Positions 24,499 through 36,921 are shown, counted from the first letter of the stretch. The stretch: 64,000 bases of DNA from Triplophysa rosa (GCF_024868665.1 NC_079891.1:24218103-24282102), one strand, 5' to 3'. Translations and numbers: made by a program. Notes: generated by a model from the letters alone, not told the origin.

Positions 24499-24762
24499 AG
24501 ATCATTGATCATTGTTTGATTCAGGCTGACCAGATCAGCCTGAAAAAATAAAAACAATCAATGTGTGAATTCAAACAATGAACAGGTGAAGGAGAAACCA
24601 AGGCCATGAACTAGACATGATTTACCACCTATGTCTGAGGCATACAAGTCTTTTAAATAAGTGTCTGTCTTAAAATAAGAGGCTGGGAATGTCCAGAATC
24701 ATACTGAATGATTAATCTTGAAAAAATGTGATTGCAAATGTGATCTGCAGTTCAGAGAATCA

Positions 24763-27700
24763 CTAAGAGTCCATTGTTGCCCCCACGATGCCATGCTGTC
24801 TTAACTGGTTTCTGATCATCTGGTTTTTTGATTTCCACTCTTCAACCTATGCAAAAGGAATAGGGCTTTATGAGAAAGACCTGTTTATTTAAATGCATTT
24901 ATATGACCAAATAAACAAAAATAATAGCACTGCAATGTTACTTCATTAAAATAAAACACAAATACAACTAATGTAGATATTACAAATAATGTTCAGAACG
25001 CTGTGTGTAATACCTCTTGCTTAAGAAGCTGATTGTCCATCCTCAGTCTAGCCAAAGAATTAAGCTCCTCTTCCAGTCGTGTACTGCTCTGACGTAGCTC
25101 TTGGATATAGTCACATGCCTTGGACAAGATCCCACCTTTACTCTTTACATGTAAGAGCAGAAAATAATCTGAATGAGGGATTCCACATTTTTTATTGATA
25201 TTCAGAGTCTCTCGATTCGCATAGATTGGATCTATACCCAATCATTGCTCAGGGTACGTTATTTTGAACTTTTTCAAAGCCTGTACGTTATTTTGAACTT
25301 TTTCAAAGCCTGTACGTCATTGTAAAGTCTCAGCAATTTGAAGGACAAACAGTGTGATATTCCACAAAGAATACGCTGCAATACATTGCATAACATTCTT
25401 GGAATGTTTGGTTTTTGTTAATATATGATCACTATATTACCACTGCTGTATATCTGGTCAATGTATTGAATATAATACTAACACCCCATCAAGAATCAGC
25501 AAACGAGCGGCGTCTTGTATTGCCTTCTCAAAAGGGCAGTAAATCGCTTTCCTGCTCATTCTCCTTCATAACGCCTTCCTGGTGGAACATTCTTCCTAAC
25601 TCAGTCCGGTCAGCCACATCTCTCACAACTTTCAAAAAACTACTTAAAAGTAAACCCATCTCTTCTGTGAATACTTGACAGACAAATGAGAGAAAAAAAC
25701 TAACCCTCTCTCTTTCTCTCGACAGGTATTGTTCTGGCTTTTGTTGAAACTAGTAACTTGGTATTAGCCCTATTGCACCTATTCTATTATTGCTCCTGTA
25801 TGACATATCGCTTTATTGCTCCCTGAACTCTCTGCAAGTCACTTTGGATAAAAGCGTCTGCTAAATCAGGGGACCCCCTAGGGGGGTGGGGTCGCAAAGG
25901 CAGAGAGGGCAGGGTCATAAGATAATTTCCAGAAATATATATTTTTATTAATAGAAATAGCATATGTAATCAATAAGTGTAACAAAATATACAAATATTA
26001 GTTAGGTTAAAAATAAAACCTGTCAAATAAAAAGGCGATTAAGTCACATTAACGACATTAGCAGCAACCGCATTAGGTTAGGTGCAGCAAGTCCATTTAC
26101 AGCACCACGTTAAACAGCCCCATGGGCACACATATTATTTTTCAGGCTGTAAGTTCAGGATAATCTTATTTGTCAAAATGAAACGTTGATTAATATCGAC
26201 GAAAGACAAAGCAGGGAGGCTAGCGGAGAAGCGCCACAGTCAGAGGGGCCATCGTCCTCAGGTACGAAAAGAGGCACATCCATCAGCACTCAAATCAGTT
26301 TGATGATATTCGACCAGCTGTAGTAATAGATCATATTTTATGTATAACAACAAGTAATGAGTAAATAATTATAAAATAATAATATGTTTAGACTTTGCTC
26401 TTTTGTGTTGTCATTATGCGCGTTTGGCTAGAATAGGTGCATGTGCGCATTTGCGCGCAACGTTTGTATACTTTAACCACCTCCGTGGACAGTGGGGGTC
26501 TTGAGTCACTGGCACTGTTATTTTGGGGGTCGCAGGCTGAAAGGTTTGGGAACTCCTGTGCTATATGACTAAATGTAAATGTAAATGTAAATGTAAAGCT
26601 TGTACTCTTACTTGTAAACTTACTTGACCATTTTTGGCTGCGTCTATATTGCAGTCTGGGATGGTTTTGGAAAGCTGGACAATCCAATTGTTAATCTTGT
26701 CTCTGCGTCTGCGTTCCACTGAAAAACAATGGCACACCTTCTTTTAGATAGATTTCAGAATCAGAAGGAGCTTTATTACCAAGTATGTTTACACACACAA
26801 GGAATTTGACTTGACGACAGGAGCCTAGTGCAGAAGAAAGTGTACACATGCAAACATAGATGAAAGGGATGAAATATACATTAAGATAGAAAGAAAAAAG
26901 AAATAAGAACAATAATGCACTATATTCAAAAGTGAAAAAAAATATAGACAAAAAAAACCAATTGTTTAAATGATAAAATTGTTAAAATGTTATTTACGGG
27001 TTTATCGAATTGTTTCTTACAATAAAGAATACATTGTAAGTTCTTTCTTCACAGAAAGAATACATTATATTTGTTATATTTTAGGGGGGTTTTATGCCTT
27101 TATTTGGACAGGACAGTAGAGAGCTGACAGGAAAGTGTTGGGCGGAGATGGTGGAGTGGGATCAGCAAAGGACTCTTGAGACAAGAATTGTACTCAGGTC
27201 ACCGTGAGTACACAAGGTATATATGTCGGTGTTTCGTAAATACATTATCTCCTTCGCAAAGAAGCAAAAGCATGATGACATCTATGTCCTGAGTTAGCTG
27301 CCGTAGTGCTTCAAAAAGAAGGGGGGTGGACTGAGCCGTGGGTTGCAATTCGTAACCTCACCGCTAGATGCCGCTGAATGTCACAAACTGGACCTTTAAC
27401 ATATAACACTTTCTTTTGAACATATTATTAAACCAAATTCCATGTTTATCTTGTTAGAACTTTGTGTCTTGACTTAAAGATGTCAGGAAAATGATAATCA
27501 ATCAATCACTAAAAGGTTTATTTCATGTGCAATAATTTAATCATGTGGCACGCAGCCTTGTAACAAGCGAGATAATATTTACATTTATGCAGTTGGCAGA
27601 ATATGCATAATATACATCCCACCAGCTGTTATTGTTGAATAAACCCCTTCAGTGTGATACAAGACCTGCTCACCTTGTCAGGTTTTCTTCTGCGACAACA

Positions 27701-29323
27701 ATCTGCTGGCTATAGATTATCCCTTACTTAATAGATAATAAGGATAGATAATAATAGATAAATAGATAATAATCTAGTGTTTTAGGACTATAAAGATCTT
27801 AAATAAAAGAAATAACCTTCATTGTGTTGGGCCCTCCGCTTGTCATCCCTGGATGTGCGCTGCGTTCCTGGCTTACTGTGACATCAGCAATAAAAAGGAT
27901 TTGTTGAAAACAAAAAGATTACTATAATCAGACATGTTGTTTTGTATGTGTGAATGTGATATAAAGCATGAACCTCTGTTGAGTTGTGGCTAGAACATCC
28001 TGAGGTGACATCATTACATAAAGTTGACCTGGCAAGAAAAGAAAGAAAAGCATTAATACAATATACCTCTGACATGGTTGACTTTCTCTTGGACCATATG
28101 TTTCATTAGATATTACGTAAAAAGTTGACAACTCTTTGCTATACACACACACCCACGAAATTGGGTTACATAAGAAGCAATGGTGGATAACAGATTTTAG
28201 TATTACCTGTAGGGGTGGGTTGAGAAATTATTGAATCTGCTGTATGGACATTGGTTACCATGGTTCCAGCAGCTGCATCAGCGATGGTAGCGGGATAGTA
28301 GTACTGAGTTTCAGATGCTTCTCCTTCCAGACTATCAGACTGAAAGATTACAGCCAATAAGCACAGGGGTACACGACCTCTTCCTTATAAAACCTTTTCA
28401 GCATCATTAAACCATAGAACACTACAATTCTTTTGAGCATGTTAGAGAAAATAGCAGTCCAACCTGGGTTACAGGTTGGGTTATAGCGTGTGTTGCTGTG
28501 GGAAACCCAGTCACCACACTGACTGCCGCAGCCCCATCTGCCTGTTCTTCTACCTGTCCATCAGCCAAATGAATCACCCGGTATGTTACCTGAAGCATGA
28601 AGGGAATGGCCTTAATCATTAAGTTCCAATCATATCTGTATTTACAATACATGCACACTAACTGAAAAAGACTGACAAGTCTATGGCTAAGATGAACTTG
28701 CCTGCCCTCCTGTTCCTTCTGTTTTGAACAGATACTTGATTTGCTGATCTGCCGAGAATGTGGCTCCTGGCTGAATGGTTGCGATAGCCATTGGGTCATC
28801 TGCTGTTGCAACAACACCTGGTAAAGCGGAAGTCAGAGGTTATTGTTCTGTGTCTAACAGGTCGAACAAGTCCTAAAACAACTGGATATAATTTAGTGCG
28901 TCAATCTCAAAATGAAATTGACTATTGCAGTTTAATGATCACACATCTTGGATGTAGTCTGAAGGATGTATATCGGGAAGGAGGTGGTTTGTTTTATACT
29001 AGATTTACTGTTCCTGTTCATTTCTATAAAGCTTATATATATAAACTTTGCTCGCAACACAGGTCCTCAAGCAATAGACAGTTCAAAGACCTCACCCTCC
29101 TGCAGTATGGGAGAATCCCCATTAGGATCAGCACTTCTCTGTTCTCTGTAAAATGGAAATCAATAAATTATCAACAGTAAATGTTATAACAAAACTGTTC
29201 TGCATTTCCAGAAATGCAACATCAAATATGAGCTTTACAACTTTCTATTAGCGTAATTTGATGTGCAGCATAATGAACTTCTGTGTTTATCCAGACTCAT
29301 ACTGAAATGAAAACTCACTTCAT
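24763..29323 (-). CDS. usf1: USF1-type bHLH-leucine zipper factor
   Basis: Upstream stimulatory factor, a nuclear dimer that binds CACGTG E-boxes. Ten coding exons keep phase: 29,319-29,323; 29,096-29,145; 28,702-28,817; 28,464-28,589; 28,207-28,339; 27,974-28,028; 27,817-27,875; 26,624-26,718; 25,014-25,142; 24,763-24,846, giving 283 aa (human 310). The N-terminus MKEQ, then ILQEGVVATADDP, parallels human USF1. The USF-specific region has GQLYVMMSPQDVL (144-156). The basic region is KRRAQHNEVERRRRDKINNW, with E-box contact residues H179, E183 and R187. Helix 2 is SKGGILSKACDYIQELRQS, followed by a zipper. Coding exon 1 carries only ATGAA. The third coding intron has a GC donor (CAG then GCAAGT). 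The C-terminus (GIVGATMDS) differs from mammalian USF1, so a usf1-like paralogue is possible; USF2 fits less well. Confidence 0.92.
25254..25317. repeat. 29-bp tandem duplication
   Basis: Two exact copies of a 29-bp unit beginning GTACGTTATTTTGAACTT, plus the first six bases of a third. It lies in the usf1 intron between coding exons 8 and 9. Confidence 0.85.
25490..26596 (+). mobile_element. L2-type LINE 3' end, split by a hAT insertion
   Basis: A forward frame contains WWNILPNSVRSATSLTTFKK, the typical C-terminal end of fish L2/CR1-clade reverse transcriptases. It is followed by the shared teleost LINE/SINE tail TTGGATAAAAGCGTCTGCTA, which resumes after an insertion as GACTAAATGTAAATGTAAAT. 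It lies in the usf1 intron between coding exons 8 and 9, antisense to the gene. Confidence 0.75.
25867..26558. mobile_element. 692-bp hAT-like insertion with 8-bp target duplication
   Basis: Begins CAGGGGACCCCC and ends GGTTTGGGAACTCCTG. It is flanked by TGCTAAAT (25,859-25,866) and TGCTATAT (26,559-26,566), an 8-bp duplication with one mismatch, as expected for hAT. Removing it restores the continuous LINE tail. The interior has no intact transposase. Confidence 0.8.
27225..27399. mobile_element. AAAGGTCCAG-family MITE, truncated copy
   Basis: Shares ACATTATCTCCTTCG, the AACCTCACC-GCTAGATGCCGCT block and the CTGGACCTTTAA end with the full copy at 46,176-46,462. Its left part is missing or diverged. 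Confidence 0.7.
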
Positions 29324-29876
29324 ACTCGTGTGTTGGGTTTCACCTTTGAGGTCCGCGCAAACGAAAGAAATCATGCAATGGAAAAGGAGGCAACAACAAA
29401 TTATCAGTGGACCATAACAACAAGAGAAAACATGTGGCAGATGAGTGCAGGATCTGTAGAAAGACACGCGTTTTCTCTTTTTGAAACATTACATTGCAGG
29501 TGAGACATCGTAATGTTGTGTTTTATTGCGCTGTATATCACACCACCATACCGAACCGATGTAACGTTATTGGTTAAAAAACGACGGCGTGTTCTGTATC
29601 AGCCACTTTTATTGTCACCGTGACATTGCTTATTACACCAAAAACACTACTATAGGTTAATAAACTTGATTAAACAAAAAGCAGTTCTAGGCTAAAAGCA
29701 AACAATGACTTTAGCATTTATGCTATGCTAACAGAAATGTATTAAACATGGTCCAAAAAGCTTGTGATGAATAATAACACAGATAATATATCTAATATCC
29801 GCAAGGCGTATTACAACATCCTAAATATAATTATTAAAAATATATATAAAACGAAGACTTATGGCTGAAGACTTAC

Positions 29877-29945
29877 CTGCCTATGTGCAACAAAAAACAC
29901 AAACGAGACGCATCTTCTCCGCGCATGCGCATTATTTTTAACGTC
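29877..29945 (-). promoter_or_regulatory. usf1: usf1 5' UTR exon 1 with NRF1-type site
   Basis: GCGCATGCGC at 29,921-29,930 is a perfect NRF1 palindrome. It lies directly upstream of, or within, a non-coding exon that ends with a consensus donor (GCAG then GTAAGTC) at 29,877. This exon would splice to the short exon that carries the usf1 ATG about 550 bp downstream. TATA-less NRF1 promoters are typical of housekeeping genes such as USF1. Confidence 0.6.
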
Positions 29946-30467
29946 TAGCGTTAGTCACGAGAGGGAGCCAAATACACTATAATGACATCAATTCACAGCT
30001 TGTGTATGCAGACTTTATTATTATATGACTTTATAATACTTTATTATTACTCTGTCACGTTTGTAATGCTGTTTACAAGGAGAACACAGATAGAACGTAC
30101 ACCATAGCATCTCCTTTATTCATATATTGGCCCCATCTGACTACATTTGTAATATTTTTATTCCATATAATTCATAACACTTAACATTACTGTAACATCA
30201 CCAAACAATTTAATTCACAACAAAACCACATTTACACATGCATGATACTTTCACATGATATTTAAGGTATTTATGACATGCATCACACAACAGTGTTTTG
30301 GCCAACAGCATTAACCCAGGCCGGTGTGTAGAAAACCCCATTAGGACCAAACTGATTTTTAAAAAATCATTAATTAACCTTTTTTGTTAAACAGGAGTAC
30401 AAGCTATAAATATGATAATTTTGTTTTGGGGTAGTGGTGTACCACAAGATCCATTCAATGTCACGGC

Positions 30468-31230
30468 TCACAGAAGCTCTAACATTAGTGGGGAAGTGAT
30501 GAAAACTAGCAGGAACACTACTCCACTGTGCTGCAGGGTACAATAGGCGGAACAAGTGATTAGCTTACCTGTGGAAAAAAAAAACATTTATATATAAATA
30601 AAAATGAACAAACATGGAGCATTAAATGTTTCCACTACCAGTGAAATCTACTCATAGTTTGAATAACAAAAACTGACTGTCTTTAGGAATATCAACAGTG
30701 AAAAACATATCATTTTTGTCTTACGTTTTTCCACAGTTGCTGTCAATGTTGTCGCTTGGCTGGCAGTCTGTTTGATGTTGCAGACGAAGCTTTCGGGTTT
30801 GTCATTTGAGAGACCAGTTAGATTCAGCAGACACATTTTCTGTTCAAAAGCGAGTTTGGCTCGCATCTTGAAGGTGCTGTCTGGCTCAATACTGGCATTG
30901 GAGGAGGCCACAATCTTCCCCTCTGACGTAAAGTGGCAAACACTGATCTTGGGGTCTGGAGTTGGAGCTGGAGTAAACTTGCAGATCATTCGAAGATTTT
31001 GCTCCTTGGTCAAGCAGGATGTAATTTCAAGTGAAGTCTGGGCAGTAGCCATGCCTGGAAAATTATAACACTAACTTATATCTATTATTTATGTAGGCTA
31101 AAAAAATTGCAGATAGTGATATGTGGCATCTGAGCTTGAAAAAAATAGCAAAAAAGCATAAGCTGAGCAAGGGGAGAAATGCTACTTTACCCAACAGACA
31201 AAGTGTGGCAATAACAGTATAGCACATCAT
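30468..31230 (-). CDS. thy1: Thy-1 membrane glycoprotein (CD90)
   Basis: Small GPI-anchored single-Ig-domain surface protein of neurons and other cells. Three coding exons keep phase: 31,191-31,230; 30,725-31,054; 30,468-30,568, giving 156 aa (human 161). The signal peptide is MMCYTVIATLCLLG. The four classical Thy-1 cysteines are present (C27 in TSCLTKEQ, C38, C105 in FVCN, C129 in LITC), plus an extra pair C53 and C88. N-glycosylation sequons are NAS and NLT. The C-terminus has C129-S-A as the likely GPI attachment position, followed by a hydrophobic tail GVVFLLVFITSPLMLELL. The start is the first ATG of an ATGATG pair downstream of a UTR acceptor at 31,267; the upstream ATG at 31,284 lies outside the exon. 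A likely non-coding exon ends at 32,022 (AAAG then GTAAGG). A divergent paralogue lies 2.7 kb upstream. Confidence 0.92.
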
Positions 31231-31627
31231 CTTCGGTACACCTTGAAATAAACGGCACAGTGGAACCTGTAGATGACAAAACAACCAAACACTTATAACT
31301 CAATACATGCATCAAACACTCAGTGACCGTGTTTTGGGTGTGTCCCGCTTTAAAATGTTTGCATAAGAGGAGATTTCATGTAGGCCTAACAGTTTAGTGC
31401 TAAATAGTTGATGTCTCAATACGGGTTGGGTAATCTGAGTAGGCTATCTGAGAACATAAAAACAAAACAAAAATATTACTTTAATAACACGACACTATAG
31501 GCCTACTAGGCACCGTTACAGCTCTAAAGTGGGCAAGACCGAACTCGTTAAGATTAATTAGAAATGACATCCACCCTTCGGCAGGAATTCCGTTTGTTTT
31601 TACATGGCGCCACACCTTAACAAAATG

Positions 31628-31850
31628 ATGAAGAGTTTGGTTCCAAAATGAGATAACTCCGTTTTTATAATCACGTTTTTTATAATGTTTTCATTGTGTT
31701 TTATTATATTAGTTAGCCTAGCTGTATTTGTTTTTTGTTATTATGGCTTAAAATCAAAACAAACCAACTGCAGCTTGATTTATATTAATTGGAATGCACA
31801 ATAAAAAAACATGATTTTTGAAATTCTCATTTTGGAACCAAATTCTTCAT
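31628..31850. mobile_element. GAAGAGTTTGG-family MITE, copy 2
   Basis: The ends are inverted repeats: ATGAAGAGTTTGGTTCCAAA on the left and TTTGGAACCAAATTCTTCAT on the right. The interior is shared with the 19.2-kb copy. It lies in the thy1 5' UTR intron. Confidence 0.85.
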
Positions 31851-32099
31851 ATATATTTTGTAGCCTACAGTCAAGAGAAATTAAGGTTGCTCAGTCCGCC
31901 CCATTTTTGTTGTTGCTGTTTGCAAGCATCATAGTCGAACATTTTAAATGTTCACATTGATATAGAAAAGCTGTGGTTCAGGATGCAAAAAAGTTAGAGA
32001 AAACAGAGATTCTAACCTTACCTTTACCGCTTTCGGATGCTGTAGCTAGTCCGTTTTAGTTTCCTAAATGAACACAACTGAATGAAGCACGCCCATCAC

Positions 32100-33950
32100 C
32101 GCTGTATCGGTAAATTAGCTACCGTCCCATTGCGACCAGCCTACACTTGTTTTTTGACTACACACGTCATTTGCCACAAGTTCTTGTTTTTGAAAACAAC
32201 AACTACTCAGTACTTAGGCCTATGTAAACAAGATGGGTAAAACAGCTTATAGGTATACTTTTTTAAGCAGCCTTTACAAATATTAAAAACGAATTTATTA
32301 AGTGTGCTTATTTTAAATTATATATTTTATTAAGTGTATATTTTTAAATAATGAAATGTAACACAAGGATTACATTCACACTAACACTAACGTCTCTTCA
32401 CACTTCTTGTTCCTGAAATGACCATGTGGCAGACGTGTATAGTGTATAGGCCTAGCAGATATAGCAGAAAAGTGACAAACGGGAAGGATTTAATAATAAA
32501 TATAACATATACACACTTTACTCTCTGCCTTCCTTTATTGAATTCTGTGACATAGATCCTTCATAAAATGACATAGTAGAACACAGTGAAAAAGAAATCT
32601 CAGTTTTCCCACACAATTATATGTGCATGAAATGTGCATGTCAGTGTATATTGCAATGCAATACCTCATTATAGTCATTATAGACTAAATTAAAGCTAAT
32701 ATATGCAGCACAGTTTAGTTATACCTTAATCAAACCTAAGGCACGTAGAGATGGGGTGGGGGGCAAGTGGGAAATGCAGTGCAATTAAGCTTGTGCATAA
32801 AGAAGCTGCACTGTACATGCGATCACAATGGAAGACACATGAATATATGTTTGAGTACATCAAAATACTTATGTCAAGCATACTTAGATTGCTTTCATAT
32901 TGTCATTAAAATACACATGTTTTCCTTAAAACTTGTCCTTGGATTGTTTTTGTGAACAGGATACATACAATAGTTCTGACCTGTGCATCAAGTGCAAGTT
33001 CTGCAATACAATATATGTGCAGAGGGGGTGTCCTTCAGGGCCGTCCATAAACAGTGCAGGAAACAAACGGAGTTGTTATGGCCATGATAATGTGTTTAAA
33101 CAGCACTATAATGCATTTTGAACTGGACAAATAACAAGGATCAATAAACCAGCCAACCAATCAACCAGATTATAGATTATAATGAATCAATCAGTTATTT
33201 CTAGAAACATTAGAAAAATGTCCGCAATAAAAACCATATCCTATTGAGCATATGAGTTGTCAAGGAAGCACATGACTATTTTATAAAGGTTCATATATCA
33301 AAACAATAACAAACAATCTGATAACAAAGAATGTATGTTTTGGACGATGAAGATCATTTCAGGTTTCGGCATTTATTGTTTGGTGCTATATTATGTATGC
33401 TATGCAATAAGATGGCAGTGTGATTGCAAACTGACAAGCAACACTAATCTGACTATATGATCATATCAGACTGTCCTGTCATAGATAGGAATTGATCATG
33501 AACAGATGTGGTTACTTTTGTGATAGTTGCTGCAACAACAGCTGTTTGTTCGTTAAAGGAAAAGTTCATCTCAAAATGCATGCGCATTCGGTTGGGCAAA
33601 AAGTGCAAGTCTTCCTCAATATCGAAATCATCAGACATTTTGCGAAGATCAGCTTATATACAGCCTGCGTCTGCTTGTAAACACAGAGTTGCGCTTCCAG
33701 GTTGTCAGTCAGAATGCCGGCGTCTGCCCCCACCGAATGCACATGCGTCGAAGTGCTCTCGTGAACACGCACCATAGACTGACAAGACAGAGGAGAATAT
33801 ATCGATTAAAGTCGTTATTTTGGTTTGTTTTTCGCACATAAAGTATTCTCATTGCTTCAAAAAAATAAATTCAAAACAAACAAAAAGTGAAAACTAAAAG
33901 AAAGTTCACAATTTTGAGAGGATGAAATGTTTTAGCTTGCTAGATGTGCG
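32100..33950. other. Gene-free spacer between the two Thy-1 family genes
   Basis: Mostly AT-rich sequence. It would contain the 3' UTR of the Thy-1-like gene and the thy1 promoter. A minus-strand frame at 33,453-33,638 (starting MSDDFDIEEDLHFLPN) looks like a repeat-derived fragment. No other exon was identified. Confidence 0.5.
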
Positions 33951-33955
33951 ACTGG

Positions 33956-35650
33956 TCATCCTGACAAGAACCCAAGAGACATCGGAAGTGATATGACAAC
34001 TCCAAGCATCCATGGTCCTGTATGGAACAACATGCTTATGGCAGAACACACCAGTAGATTTCCTAAGACAGATCATAGGAGAGACAGAGAAAGACCATAA
34101 GTAGTGGATTAAAGGAGGAAGAACACCCATATTGTGTATTGACATTGTGAAAGACGGTGACAACACCTCAAATCTAAACGAGCTAAACATCCCACCGCAT
34201 GTTAAAGAGGGACTTTGTTGGGACATGTTTTAACTCACTTTGGTGGAACGCCATACTGTTCTCTTTCCAGGTGCTGCCCTGGTAAACCCTGCAGGTGTAA
34301 GTGTATGCACGGTCATCGGACAAGGGCATCCAGGTGAGGCGACAAATGTTAGCGGCCACCAAGGAGACGTTGACTCGCCGTCGGGTCTCAATAGGTGGTA
34401 TCAGCTGAACTGGAGTGTTTGGGTAGGTGGATCCCATAAGTCGACCATCCTGTTTGAACTCACAAAATGGCCCAGGGATCTTGTGAGTCTCTGGGAATAT
34501 ACAGTCAACCTGAAGATTTCTCTCTATGTAGGTAATGCAAGAATACATTTGTGGCCCTCGAGGAGTGTGCCAGAACCACGAGTCAAAGTCCAAGAAGCCG
34601 GGTTTCTGGTATGGGTTTGTGGCACTGACCACACCCACCATACATGACAGACACACTGTTGGGAGAAATCACAACCATGTCAATGTCTGAAACATGAAAT
34701 TTGATTTTGGGTTTTTCTAATGCCACATGTGTCAAGTAATATTTTTACAAATGTAGATTTACACAGATCCAGACCTTTTTTTATCTTAGTTCTTATATGT
34801 ACATATATCTATATATTATAATATTACAGCCAACAATGTATAACATTAATACCACATTTGTACTTAATAAATAAATCGATTTTTAAACTATGCCAACAAA
34901 ACAACTTTTCTGCTCTTATCCTGAGACATGCCACTCACTGTCCACAGTTAAATATGTAGAAGAAAATATTTTTAGGACCACAGATGTCAGGAAGGGCAAC
35001 GGAACCCAATTGATTGCCCAGTATTGTTTTGCACTTTCTGACTTTGGGATGTTTGACCCATGTAGGTATCTCTATACTTGCAAGTGTTCATGGGTTTAGC
35101 ATAGAATGAAATAAAGAAAACAATATCATAATATCCTTTTGGATGTCCTCTTATGGTTTCAGGTTCTAAATTGTGTAATGAAGAGTAGGGTATTTGAATT
35201 AACAGTTTTGGACACTATATACAGTGTATATATATGCGGTACAGAAGATCATGTCTGAATCTTGTAGCTCAGCAGCACACCTTTTACCTCTCTACGATCA
35301 CCAAACAAACTTTATATTGATACATATTCAAAAACGTTGCTTGATTTATCTGAGATCATAAAACTGCATATATAATACAAGAACTCGATTTGATTGTTTT
35401 TCTTATTTTCTTATTCTTCCATTGCTGCCAGTGCCTGAAATTAAATGTTGCTCAAATGTTTACAGGCCTCTATACAAAATTATCTTGAAAACTTTTCTTT
35501 TGTTTTTGAGTTTATATTAAGAGGACATGCTTAAAATAAAATAAACAAAACATGCTTGTATTCATTTACTTGTATAAAATTAAAGGTTTGAAGAAAAACA
35601 TGCTACTTACAAAACAGGATACAAATAGATAGTGATGGATGAGACTTCAT
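33956..35650 (-). CDS. Thy-1-like GPI-anchored Ig protein (tandem paralogue)
   Basis: A second Thy-1 family gene in the same orientation as thy1. Three coding exons keep phase: 35,611-35,650; 34,239-34,655; 33,956-34,062, giving 187 aa. The signal peptide is MKSHPSLSICILFLCLSCMV. All four Thy-1 framework cysteines align (C53, C65, C135 in YTYTC, C158 in LLVC), as does the extra pair seen in the neighbouring thy1 (C78 and C118). One sequon, N109-V-S, is present. The last exon has a strong acceptor (TCTCTGTCTCTCC, then TTAG) and encodes C158-S-A plus a hydrophobic tail WMLGVVISLPMSLGFL, a GPI signal. It carries an unusual insert of about 28 residues between the signal peptide and the Ig domain. 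Exon sizes and phases mirror thy1 (40 nt, large Ig exon, 101/107 nt). Ligand and function are unknown. An upstream non-coding exon is implied by the acceptor at 35,684. Confidence 0.8.
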
Positions 35651-36921
35651 TGCTTCCTCCCAGCAGGATACAAATTCAATATCCTGAACATGTACAAGAG
35701 AAAACTGTTGGTTCTTCATCTAACGTTTATAGAAATAAAAACAGACACTATAGGCCCTGAAAAAGATTTAAAGGTCATTCTGTGGCCCACCGTTCTATAA
35801 GTGATCCAGTGTGAAATCACTGTTTACCAATTTACCAAACCACCTCACCACTATCCACTTTTCAAATCCTTTTATAATCAGGCATATATATGGCTATATG
35901 AGTAACGTACGTTGATAGATAAATGCCGATACTGCAGTAACATCCCATTTTTCAAGAATGGTTCTAGTTATGCAAATAATGCATCAATCGGATTAAAAAA
36001 CACATTTACTGACCGTAACCTGCGAATATAGATTATCATAGCTAACTATTTCTATTACCTCTTTAGTCTGCAAGCCAGGTAACAAGTCTCCGCGGTATTC
36101 GATTTGATGGAGATGCTGATGCTGAGGAAGCCGCAGCTCCGTCGCAGTCTCGAGATGACCGCACCTGATCCTGCATGCACAGATGACAAGCAAAACCGAT
36201 CCTTGCAGGGACAAACCTCGACTGTCTGTGGAGTGCACTAGTTTTAACGGATTACGTTCTGAAATGTATTTAGTTTTATCAAAGAAATTAACATCCCTCT
36301 TTCATAAATCTGATATGTAGTCTGTGCTTCTGAATATAAATGTGAAAGAATTTAAGACATCATTAAGATTGTGGTTAAGACTGCTTTAGGATTGCATGGG
36401 CTATATTTGGTCGTTCGTGTCTTTGAACAAATGATGACGCTGCAACCGAGAAATAGCGCTTCTCAACGTTAAAATTATTGTCCACCAGCAGAGGCCGCTG
36501 TATGGCAGCTGCACATTTCTACAGAGCGCGCAAAGGCTGCAGTTGCTGTCACTCAGAGAAGTGACATTTTCGTAAAAATACACACAGATACATATTGTCA
36601 AGATTCATTTAATTACATTAAGATTAAGGTTCAGATACTTAATAATGAATAATAAATTCACCCTTCAATTCATCTCCCTCGTCTGTTTGAGTGCGCGTGC
36701 ATCTCTGGCACTAGGCTGCCCTCTGTCGTACTGTACGCAAAACAGCTCCTAAAAGCGTGAAGTTTGATTGTAGTATGTTTTATAAATTACGTTTTTAAAT
36801 AACAGAATATATTATTGAAATAATATATAATCACCAATCAATTTCAGCATAATCAAAACCTTTTTGAAATGACAACACGACAAAAGAGCTTAATAATTAC
36901 GGGTCCTTGCAAAAGCGTCCC

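Noticed and set aside
28422..28817. 131-codon minus frame as a separate gene
   Set aside because: It is a read-through of two usf1 exons and the intron between them, largely in another frame.
31231..31284. Upstream ATG (MFCHLQVPLC) as thy1 start
   Set aside because: It lies before the CTACAG acceptor at 31,267, so it is intronic; the ATG at 31,230 begins a proper signal peptide.
33453..33638. Candidate last exon of the Thy-1-like gene (ending GQSDMII)
   Set aside because: It fits the phase, but the tail is not hydrophobic. The exon at 33,956-34,062 has a better acceptor, a matching cysteine and a GPI-type tail.
33906..34226. 106-codon minus frame overlapping the Thy-1-like last exon
   Set aside because: It is a different frame from the spliced exon and starts inside the intron; no homology seen.
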